A DNA stretch of 7,465 nucleotides. Origin: Cryomorphaceae bacterium (GTDB taxonomy: Bacteria > Bacteroidota > Bacteroidia > Flavobacteriales > Schleiferiaceae). Made by a program: the position numbers and the translations under genes. The notes beneath the pieces are model-generated. The model searched no databases and was not told the origin of the DNA. It saw only the letters and a program-made list of their open reading frames with translations. Positions 1 to 5,564 of this stretch are shown one piece after another. The first letter of the stretch is position 1. Each line of letters begins with the position of its first letter. The DNA lies in NCBI GenBank assembly GCA_003455605.1, contig DMQR01000132.1, forward strand, positions 1 to 7,465. The letters run 5' to 3'.

Positions 1-192
1 GGTGGCGTAGACTTCCGCCAAGAAACCTTCTGTTAGGGCATCTTTAATATCGCCCACTGCGGGATGGCTGTCTTTCATGAATTTAAAGCCTTGTTTCATT
101 GGGCCCGCTTCAAATTCCACGACGTGCCAGCGCTCCATCGCGTAGATGGTCGTTTTAAACTGTTTGGTGCTCCAAGTTTCAACTATTCGCAT
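1..192 (-). CDS. Hypothetical protein, N-terminal 64 codons (runs off left edge)
   Basis: This is an open frame from an ATG at 192-190 to the window edge without a stop, so only the first 64 residues are seen. It starts MRIVETWSTKQFKTTIYAME and continues as a mix of charged and aromatic residues (W7, W23, several K and E). There is no signal peptide or membrane segment, so a cytoplasmic protein is likely. The ATG lies 2 bases after the stop of the TonB-dependent receptor gene, so it is the fourth gene of the leftward operon and is probably translated by coupling. I do not recognise the family and assign no function. The tight spacing and the sensible protein-like composition make it likely to be real. 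Its remaining length and C-terminal domains lie outside the window. Confidence 0.72.
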   Translation of the reverse strand, partial: MRIVETWSTKQFKTTIYAMERWHVVEFEAGPMKQGFKFMKDSHPAVGDIKDALTEGFLAEVYAT

Positions 193-194
193 GG

Positions 195-2432
195 CTAGAA
201 ATCCACATGGACTTTAAAGTTCAACAATCGATTTGTCATGTAGTTCGGTACCGCATACTGCCCGGCGGCGCTAATATCCTTGACCCAAAGGTAGCTAACA
301 GTATTGCGAGCTTGCAAGAGATTGAATATTTCAGCACTGATCCAAATTTCTTTAAATTGTCTGGTCCAATTTCCTTTGAGCACCTTAATGAACCCTATAT
401 CCGCACGACGGTAAGGCGGGCTGCGGAAGAATCTATCCTCGGGCTGTGCAATGTTATTACCTATGCCATCTGGACCAAAAGGAAAACCACCGCCTACCAT
501 CAGGGTCAAAGATAATCGGGTGGAGGGGTCGTTCGGTAAGTAGTCTTGGAAGTATACCGCGAAATTGAATCGCGTATCTGTTGGTCTAGCGTGCCATTCC
601 TGCACTAGGCTAGTGTTACTGCGCTCCTGCGCACGGAACAAACTAAAGGTGAACCAGCTGTCGGTCCCTTTCACAAACTCACCATTGATGCGGGAATCAA
701 TGCCATAAACTCGTGCGAGCCCGTCGTTGTTGCCTTGGTAGCGAATGCGCACATTCTCAACATCGAATAAATTCACGCGCTGCAATCCCTTGTAATAGGT
801 TTCGAGGCTCCAAACAAAGGGGCGATTCCATAGGTTGAAGTAACGATCTTGGCGCGCGATGAGGTGCAAGGCCTGCTGACTTTTTACTTCCGTATTTAGG
901 GTACCGTCTTTCAAACGCATTTCACGGTAGAAGGGGTATTGATCGTACAAGCCTGCGCTCAATGTCCAGCGGTAATCTCCCAGCATGCCGCCTTCTGGGA
1001 TGAATTTTAAATTAGCACGTGGGCTGATACGTACTTCGTTGGATAATTGGGCCCATTGCATTCTTGCGCCCACATTGTAGCGCCATATGCCTTTGTCGTC
1101 GACTATGGATCCGTTGAAATTCACCCAAGCTTTCGCTCTAGTATTGATCAAGGTTTGTGCGGCGGCCACATGACTGTAGAGGTCCAAACCTTCTGCAGGA
1201 GTACTATACAATCTTCCGCTGATCACACTATCAAGGGTACTTCTGGTATAGGGAATACTGTATCCAGCGCTGTCAATGCGTTCCCATTCTTTGTAACGGT
1301 CGTAGATATTTTCGCCTTGAACCAAGGCACCAAAGCTTATATCAAAGCTTTTGAAGTTGAAGACTTCGTCGTATTTGATGTTCCCGATGTAGGCGTCGAG
1401 GAAGTTGCGGCGGAAATCTTGGAAGGCGCCCACGCCGCGAATTAAGGTAATCTCTCCGAAATTGTCGGAGCCGAGGTCATTGTTGAGCTCATTCAAGCGG
1501 TAGTAGCCTATTACATCAGTAATCTCGACCTCCGTGGTGTGGAATCCAGTAGCAGAGAAAGTACGCACGCCACCCCCTGCAATGCCGGTAATAGTGGTGT
1601 ATTTAGTCGCGAGGAATTGGGTATCGTATCCGAACTGTTCTTTCCCTTCGAAATAAACGTTGAGTTGCAAGGCCTCTTGTAAAGATCCAAAGCTTGTTTG
1701 TCTGTTCTGAGGAATCTGGTTCATCCTGTTGTGCGCGAAATGGGCAAAGAATTCCAGCCGTGCATGGCCGTAGTCACCTTCTTCATTTCCAAACATACGG
1801 CTCAACAATACTTGTCCGTCGGCATTGACGGGAAAGTAGTCACTCTGGATATCTGTGGCATTAAGGAGCAGGGCATTGTTGCGGTAGCGCAATCCGCTCG
1901 CCACGGTCCATGGACCTGAACTTTGTTTCAAGGCCCAGCTCGCGCCTGTAAGGGAAGTTTCCGCAGTCATTTCACGGAAGCCAGATCCTCGCGGGTAGGA
2001 ATAGTTCACATCTAAAACCGAACTGAGCTTATCGCCATATAAGGCACTGAAGCCGCCGGCACTGAAGTTTATACTGGTGACTAAATGAGGATGAATGATG
2101 CTCATCCCTTCCTGCTGACCGGCCCTTGCCAAGAATGGACGAAAGACTTCAAAACCGTTGATGTAGACGAGATTTTCGTCGAAGTTCCCGCCTCGTACAT
2201 TGTATTGAGAGCTCATCTCGTTTCGCGAGCTCACCCCAGCAAAAGTTTTGACCACTCCTTCCACGCCCCCTTCCGCGCCCGTGGTAAACCTAATATCCTT
2301 TCCTAAAACTGTAGTTCCCTGTTCTGTAATACGCTCGCTTTGTACTTCCACTTCATCCAAGAGTGTGGAGTCCATGACCTGCGCTGTGGCGGCCCATGGC
2401 AATAGTCCTAGTATGAAAAGGAGTCTTTTCAA
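195..2432 (-). CDS. TonB-dependent outer-membrane receptor (no fused regulatory domain)
   Basis: This encodes a 745-residue outer-membrane beta-barrel receptor that would import a substrate using TonB-ExbBD energy. Residues 1-18 are a signal peptide ending in A-T-A-Q. A short TonB-box-like stretch (L-D-E-V-E-V) lies at about 25-30. The plug domain covers roughly 40-145, with the YNVRGG motif at 77-82, the N-x-V-Y-I-N-G segment around 87-93 and a G-G-F-S-A-L-Y-G-D segment near 126. The rest is alternating aromatic barrel strands, and the protein ends in V-D-F, a terminal aromatic typical of outer-membrane proteins. The start is TTG at 2432-2430: an in-frame TGA lies just upstream, and the next ATG (residue 20) would delete the signal peptide. 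The usual Bacteroidota N-terminal carboxypeptidase-like domain is absent here but is encoded by the gene 1 base upstream. No SusD partner is present in the window. The substrate cannot be told from the sequence. Confidence 0.93.
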   Translation of the reverse strand: MKRLLFILGLLPWAATAQVMDSTLLDEVEVQSERITEQGTTVLGKDIRFTTGAEGGVEGVVKTFAGVSSRNEMSSQYNVRGGNFDENLVYINGFEVFRPFLARAGQQEGMSIIHPHLVTSINFSAGGFSALYGDKLSSVLDVNYSYPRGSGFREMTAETSLTGASWALKQSSGPWTVASGLRYRNNALLLNATDIQSDYFPVNADGQVLLSRMFGNEEGDYGHARLEFFAHFAHNRMNQIPQNRQTSFGSLQEALQLNVYFEGKEQFGYDTQFLATKYTTITGIAGGGVRTFSATGFHTTEVEITDVIGYYRLNELNNDLGSDNFGEITLIRGVGAFQDFRRNFLDAYIGNIKYDEVFNFKSFDISFGALVQGENIYDRYKEWERIDSAGYSIPYTRSTLDSVISGRLYSTPAEGLDLYSHVAAAQTLINTRAKAWVNFNGSIVDDKGIWRYNVGARMQWAQLSNEVRISPRANLKFIPEGGMLGDYRWTLSAGLYDQYPFYREMRLKDGTLNTEVKSQQALHLIARQDRYFNLWNRPFVWSLETYYKGLQRVNLFDVENVRIRYQGNNDGLARVYGIDSRINGEFVKGTDSWFTFSLFRAQERSNTSLVQEWHARPTDTRFNFAVYFQDYLPNDPSTRLSLTLMVGGGFPFGPDGIGNNIAQPEDRFFRSPPYRRADIGFIKVLKGNWTRQFKEIWISAEIFNLLQARNTVSYLWVKDISAAGQYAVPNYMTNRLLNFKVHVDF

Positions 2433-2433
2433 G

Positions 2434-3066
2434 TTACTTGCGTTTCAGACTTTGGAATAATTCGGTCCAAGCAAAGGGATTTGATAATGCGCCCAAAATA
2501 GCAGAGGCTCCCGAGCCGCCGAAGTAACGTCCCTGATTGTAGAGCTGCTGGTTTTGCATGGTGATTAGGTAATCTTGCATTTCTGCAGCATCATAGCCCA
2601 TAGCTTGAGCGCGAGCCCGAAGTTCATCAAGGGCAAGGTTTCGCTGTGCAATATCCAATTCTGTCGTTTGGATTTCCATCGCCAAGAATTCCTCTTTAAA
2701 GTTTTCCTTCGACGGCCAAGGGTAGACGATCACAGGATCCAATACCTCGGTGTCCCATTCTAAGATGATGCGCGCCAAAAAGTTGTCGCCCTCTAAGGTA
2801 TCTGGTACCCAGAATCGGGTGAGTCTGAAGCCAATGTGTTGAAATAGAACAGTATCACCAGGCATTACGACGAGGGAAAAGAAACCATCGCGGTCGCTCA
2901 CGTTCATCTGTCCACGGCTTTTGACGAGGATTTGAACGTTAGGAAGTAATTGGACCAAACTATCATTACTCACCACCACACCGTGCAATTGAAAAGGCTC
3001 TCTGCCCTGCGCTTGGGTGGTTAAAGCCGCTAAAAGGAATCCAAAAAGGAGGACTAAGTTTCTCAT
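2434..3066 (-). CDS. Secreted CarboxypepD_reg-like domain protein
   Basis: This is a 210-residue exported protein. Residues 1-20 form a signal peptide (hydrophobic L/F core, ending T-Q-A-Q). Residues about 27-105 fit a carboxypeptidase-regulatory-like beta sandwich: the G-V-V-V opening strand, P-N-V-Q-I-L-V at 42-48, the S-D-R-D-G-F-F-S turn at 57-64, then the P-G-D-T-V-L-F-Q-H-I-G-F strand at 69-80. After D-P-V-I-V-Y-P-W-P-S (about 110-119) comes a charged helical segment, then a Q/Y/G-rich tail ending K-R-K. In this phylum the domain is often the N-terminal part of TonB-dependent receptors. Here it is a separate protein between an M23 peptidase and a receptor that lacks it. Its ATG overlaps the peptidase TGA in an ATGA arrangement, and its own TAA is 1 base from the receptor's start. 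A role as a periplasmic accessory of the receptor is inference; no catalytic residues are visible. Confidence 0.85.
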   Translation of the reverse strand: MRNLVLLFGFLLAALTTQAQGREPFQLHGVVVSNDSLVQLLPNVQILVKSRGQMNVSDRDGFFSLVVMPGDTVLFQHIGFRLTRFWVPDTLEGDNFLARIILEWDTEVLDPVIVYPWPSKENFKEEFLAMEIQTTELDIAQRNLALDELRARAQAMGYDAAEMQDYLITMQNQQLYNQGRYFGGSGASAILGALSNPFAWTELFQSLKRK

Positions 3067-4709
3067 AAAATGATATCGTATTCTTCCACTGTGGTATTGC
3101 CCACGCCGTCAATAACAACCACTCGCAAAATATGGTTTCCGGCGGGGATATCCTTGGGAACAATAACTTTTAACAACTCCTTTTTGTAATCAAAGTCAAT
3201 GCGCGCAAATTCTCCGTCTATTCGGGCACTATATCGCTCTATGCCGGTTTTGTCATCATGGACCCGAACGGTAATTTGTTTGAAGGAACTGTTAGGTCTT
3301 AATGAGGCGCCCAGGGCAACAATATCCACATCGGGCTTTTGGAGATCTTGGTCCAATTCATACGTCCCGGTACTCCGCGTTTCAAAAATCACCACATCGC
3401 CCTCTCTCTTCCCAGTGATCGCGCTCTTATTGCCCTTGTGGTCGGCCTCCCAAAGGAACCATCCGACCTCTGGGATTTGGATACTGTCTAATGTCCAATT
3501 CAGTTGCATATGGCTTTGTAATGGCACACAACCGGCGCCAATTACATATTGTCCATTGCCTTTATCAACCATGATAAAATCATAGGTCGTATTGTACAAT
3601 GCGCCGGCTGGGATGGTAAATTGAATTGGACCCAAAGTCAATGAATGTGACATGTCCCAAGGAAGTACCGATTGATCCGACATCCATTTCATCGAGTTCT
3701 GTGTTCCTTTCACATAAAATGAAAAGGCATTCGTATTGCCCTCGAAGTCTTTGATGTTCACGTACACCTTAATCACGCTATCCTGAGCCACGGTAATCCA
3801 TCCTTTCGAAGTACGAAATGCAGGCTCCGTCATCTCATAGGTGGTGGTAAGGTCAAGGGGATTGTTTTCCAATTCGTACAAACGCGTATACCTTACCTCT
3901 TGAGAACAGTACAAATCATAATTGATATGTGCGTTGATGAATCTCGTGGTGTTAAAGTTAATGCGTCTATAGTGCGCCGTAAAAAAGCTCTTGCCTTCCA
4001 CAGATGCTTCAATGATATATACGCCGTTGTTGTTATTGGCCAGATCCTGCTTGTCCGTGGTAAATAGGTCAATTCCCACGGCCATCTCGGCGGGAATCGT
4101 ATCTCCTGGTCTAAAGGAGCCGGTGGTGTTAAAATCTTGCGCGGTCCATCTTAATCCGCGCATATCTGGTTTTCGAGTATCCTTGACCTTCAGTCCAAAT
4201 TCCAACGGATTCAAAGGTTCCTCTGTTCTTGTATCGCGAATCTCAAAGTGAAGATGTGGTCCAAAGGAGCCTCCTGTATTGCCGCTGAAAGCGACCAATT
4301 GGCCACGAGTTACCTTGAACTGCTCTGGCGAAGGGTAGAGGTTGCCTTCGTTTTTACTGCGATCGCGAAGCTGATCCTCCACCCACTGCTCAATTTCGGT
4401 AGCAAAGGCATTCAAATGACCGTAGACGGAAGTGTAGCCTTCGGGATGACGGATGTACAAGGCGTTGCCATAACCGTATGGACTGACCGCAATTCTATTT
4501 ACATATCCGTCCTCGGCGGAATAGACTTTCAAACCGCTGCGCCCTTGCGTCTTGATATCGATGCCGCCATGGAAGTGGTTGCCTCGAAGTTCGGCAAATG
4601 TGCCGCTCAAAACCAGCGGAATGTCGAGTGGAGGCTGAGGTTCAAAGATTTGGGCCTTCTGAACCACGGGCGTTAAGAAAATCCCTATGAAGAGGATGAA
4701 TTTTTGCAT
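3063..4709 (-). CDS. Exported M23 (LytM-type) metallopeptidase
   Basis: This is a 548-residue protein expected to act in the periplasm as a zinc endopeptidase on peptidoglycan cross-bridges or stem peptides. Residues 1-20 are a signal peptide ending K-A-Q. The M23 domain lies at about 28-180 and carries the complete active-site set: the H47-G-G-I-D51 motif (first zinc ligands), Y96-G-H98-L, and the G-P-H152-L-H154-F-E motif (catalytic and zinc histidines). It should therefore be catalytically competent rather than a degenerate activator such as EnvC. An insert around 104-132 separates the core strands. Residues about 185-548 are a beta-rich extension with Ig-like character, including a final segment (H-I-L-R-V-V-V-I-D-G-V-G-N) typical of such folds. 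I see no membrane anchor. It is the first gene of the leftward operon and is transcribed divergently from the zapA cluster. The exact cleavage site and any role in division are inference. Confidence 0.93.
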   Translation of the reverse strand: MQKFILFIGIFLTPVVQKAQIFEPQPPLDIPLVLSGTFAELRGNHFHGGIDIKTQGRSGLKVYSAEDGYVNRIAVSPYGYGNALYIRHPEGYTSVYGHLNAFATEIEQWVEDQLRDRSKNEGNLYPSPEQFKVTRGQLVAFSGNTGGSFGPHLHFEIRDTRTEEPLNPLEFGLKVKDTRKPDMRGLRWTAQDFNTTGSFRPGDTIPAEMAVGIDLFTTDKQDLANNNNGVYIIEASVEGKSFFTAHYRRINFNTTRFINAHINYDLYCSQEVRYTRLYELENNPLDLTTTYEMTEPAFRTSKGWITVAQDSVIKVYVNIKDFEGNTNAFSFYVKGTQNSMKWMSDQSVLPWDMSHSLTLGPIQFTIPAGALYNTTYDFIMVDKGNGQYVIGAGCVPLQSHMQLNWTLDSIQIPEVGWFLWEADHKGNKSAITGKREGDVVIFETRSTGTYELDQDLQKPDVDIVALGASLRPNSSFKQITVRVHDDKTGIERYSARIDGEFARIDFDYKKELLKVIVPKDIPAGNHILRVVVIDGVGNTTVEEYDIIL

Positions 4710-4713
4710 GTCA

Positions 4714-4721
4714 CAAATCTA
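4714..4721 (-). promoter_or_regulatory. Bacteroidota-type promoter -7 box, leftward, for the M23 operon
   Basis: On the minus strand this reads TAGATTTG, a perfect match to the Bacteroidota TAnnTTTG -7 consensus. Only 4 bases separate its end from the peptidase ATG at 4709-4707. With usual spacing, transcription would start at or within a couple of bases of the start codon, giving a leaderless or nearly leaderless mRNA. A TTTC about 20 bases upstream (minus strand, 4745-4742) could serve as a weak -33 element. Confidence 0.55.
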
Positions 4722-4730
4722 CAATTATGG

Positions 4731-4738
4731 TATCTTTG
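4731..4738 (+). promoter_or_regulatory. Bacteroidota-type promoter -7 box, rightward, for the zapA cluster
   Basis: This reads TATCTTTG, a perfect TAnnTTTG -7 match, 16 bases before the ATG at 4755. That predicts a leader of about 10 bases. No convincing -33 element is seen: the nearest upstream TTG (4704-4706) is 24 bases away. It shares the 45-base gap with the oppositely facing box at 4714-4721, so the two promoters probably compete for or share RNA polymerase contacts. Confidence 0.6.
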
Positions 4739-4754
4739 AAGGAAACTGATTTAC

Positions 4755-5051
4755 ATGTCAAGTGAAATTTCTGATACAGTACGTCGTGTGACCCAAAAAG
4801 CCCAGAGAGTGGCTGAGGTGAACAGCGAGTTGCGTCAGAAAATAAATGAACTAGAAGAACAAGTGGATCATTTGCAGGAAACTTTGATGGCCTTGCAAGC
4901 GGAGCATGCGGACTTCGAGAATCAGTTGCAACAACGCGATCTAGCGCTAACAGTCCAAAGTGGTTCGCCCGCGCGGGACACCTATAGTGAAGAAAAGATT
5001 GCGGAGTTGGTGCGGGAAATTGACCGCTGCATGAAATTGTTAAGTGCCTAA
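4755..5051 (+). CDS. Small coiled-coil protein upstream of zapA
   Basis: This is a 98-residue protein with no signal peptide or membrane segment. Residues about 5-62 are a near-continuous heptad pattern (for example L-R-Q-K-I-N-E-L-E-E-Q-V-D-H-L) rich in E, Q and K, predicted to be a coiled coil. A short Ser/Gly/Pro linker (about 67-76) leads to a C-terminal helix, E-K-I-A-E-L-V-R-E-I-D-R-C-M-K-L-L. It starts 16 bases after a good -7 box and its stop lies 5 bases before the zapA start, so the two are co-transcribed. I recall small proteins with this kind of C-terminal helix next to zapA in related genomes, but I give it no established name. By size, coiled-coil nature and position it could be a ZapB-like ZapA partner; that is inference. 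A general division or scaffold role is the alternative. Confidence 0.85.
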   Translation: MSSEISDTVRRVTQKAQRVAEVNSELRQKINELEEQVDHLQETLMALQAEHADFENQLQQRDLALTVQSGSPARDTYSEEKIAELVREIDRCMKLLSA

Positions 5052-5056
5052 TCTCC

Positions 5057-5353
5057 GTGAGTGAGACGTTAAAAATAAAAGTAACCATTGCCAATAGGGT
5101 GTATCCGCTGACCGTGAAAACGGAAGAAGAGGAGCAAATCCGAGCGGCCGTGAAAATTATAAACGACGCAGTAGCCAGATTTGAAAGCCGTTATGCTGTC
5201 CAAGACAAGCAGGATGTGCTAAGTATGTGTGCGCTACAACTCGCTTCCAAAACGGAAATCGCACTCAAACAATCTCAAGCCGTTCAATCCCAGGCCAGTG
5301 AAGCATTGGCCGACGTTGAAGCCGCACTTAACGCGGCTTTACAAGGAGAATAA
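5057..5353 (+). CDS. zapA: Cell division protein ZapA
   Basis: This is a 98-residue cytoplasmic protein that binds FtsZ and promotes bundling and stability of the Z-ring. The N-terminal half (about 5-40) has the ZapA beta-hairpin pattern L-K-I-K-V-T-I-A-N-R-V-Y-P-L-T-V followed by E-E-E-Q-I-R-A-A-V-K-I-I-N-D-A-V. The middle carries D-V-L-S-M-C-A-L-Q-L-A, matching the conserved helix of the family, and the C-terminal half is a long Ala/Gln/Glu helix expected to form the antiparallel coiled-coil tetramer. The length is usual for Bacteroidota and a little shorter than the E. coli protein. The start is GTG at 5057, 5 bases after the upstream stop; it gives the expected short lead-in before the first strand, and no ATG fits. 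The gene sits between a coiled-coil gene and the 6S RNA candidate, in one transcription unit from the promoter at 4731. Confidence 0.9.
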   Translation: MSETLKIKVTIANRVYPLTVKTEEEEQIRAAVKIINDAVARFESRYAVQDKQDVLSMCALQLASKTEIALKQSQAVQSQASEALADVEAALNAALQGE

Positions 5354-5369
5354 CGTTTCCCGCACTTGC

Positions 5370-5377
5370 TATTTTTG
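5370..5377 (+). promoter_or_regulatory. Possible -7 box inside the zapA-rny gap
   Basis: This reads TATTTTTG, a full match to TAnnTTTG, 17 bases after the zapA stop. If used, transcription would begin at about 5381-5384, at the second stem of the 6S candidate, giving a shorter RNA without the outer closing arm. The outer 12-base-pair arm argues that the main RNA begins upstream of it. It may drive an alternative 6S form or help transcribe rny, or it may be chance in a T-rich run. No -33 element is evident. Confidence 0.25.
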
Positions 5378-5525
5378 TGCTAAACTCAACGAGCACGTTG
5401 TTATGTTGTTGACTCGCAGCGTTACGAGCAGGCCGCCATTCCTTCGGGAAGAGCTCGCTCCAGCGGAAGGTCAAGACGAAGCGGCAGCTACAGATCCTGA
5501 TAGATAGGAGTTTAGACAACATGCG

Positions 5526-5542
5526 AGCAGGTGCGGGTTTTT
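5526..5542 (+). terminator. 3' arm and T-tract closing the 6S RNA candidate
   Basis: A G/C-rich arm (5526-5537) that can only pair with 5359-5370, about 155 bases upstream, is followed at once by five T (5538-5542). No local hairpin precedes the T-tract, so termination would depend on folding of the whole RNA or on a 3' processing event. rny starts only 22 bases later. Confidence 0.4.
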
Positions 5543-5564
5543 AACAACTTTAACCCTACGTGGT

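Larger units (their letters stand above)
5356..5542 (+). ncRNA. ssrS: Probable 6S RNA (6S-Flavo type) between zapA and rny
   Basis: This 211-base gap has no convincing gene and shows long-range pairing. The segment at 5359-5370 (CCCGCACTTGCT) pairs with 5526-5537 (AGCAGGTGCGGG) over 12 base pairs with one G-U. Inside that, CTAAACTC (5380-5387) pairs perfectly with GAGTTTAG (5508-5515), and further in AGC-GCCGC (5427-5436) pairs with GCGGC-GCT (5481-5489) across a small internal loop. A local hairpin CAACG-AGCA-CGTTG lies at 5387-5400, sharing C5387 with the second stem, and a C(UUCG)G tetraloop hairpin at 5439-5450. Large unpaired stretches remain near 5401-5426 and 5490-5507. A rod of about 180-190 nt with a central bubble is the form of 6S RNA, which binds the housekeeping RNA polymerase by mimicking open promoter DNA. 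6S-like RNAs (6S-Flavo) are known in this phylum, and zapA is a common neighbour. The ends are approximate, and the fold was worked out by eye. Confidence 0.7.

Noticed and set aside
207..515. Plus-strand frame of 102 residues within the receptor gene, and similar frames at 1047-1445, 3199-3585 and 4248-4676
   Set aside because: All lie antisense to strongly supported genes and show no family motifs or start signals.
4711..5094. A 127-residue minus-strand open frame antisense to the coiled-coil gene and the zapA start
   Set aside because: It lies opposite two better supported genes, covers both divergent promoters, and its translation (many P, S, H, R; no domain pattern) looks like a shadow frame.
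5451..5460. GAGCTCGCTC as a small hairpin
   Set aside because: The loop would have only 2 bases, which is not sterically stable.
5229..5507. A 92-residue plus-strand frame spanning the end of zapA and the gap
   Set aside because: It overlaps zapA out of frame, has poor composition, and runs through the paired arms of the RNA candidate.
5390..5529. Three copies of CGAGCA (5390-5395, 5425-5430, 5524-5529) in the gap
   Set aside because: The copies are unevenly spaced and fall in different structural contexts (a hairpin loop, the side of an inner stem, the outer arm). Six bases repeated three times is weak evidence for a protein-binding array.
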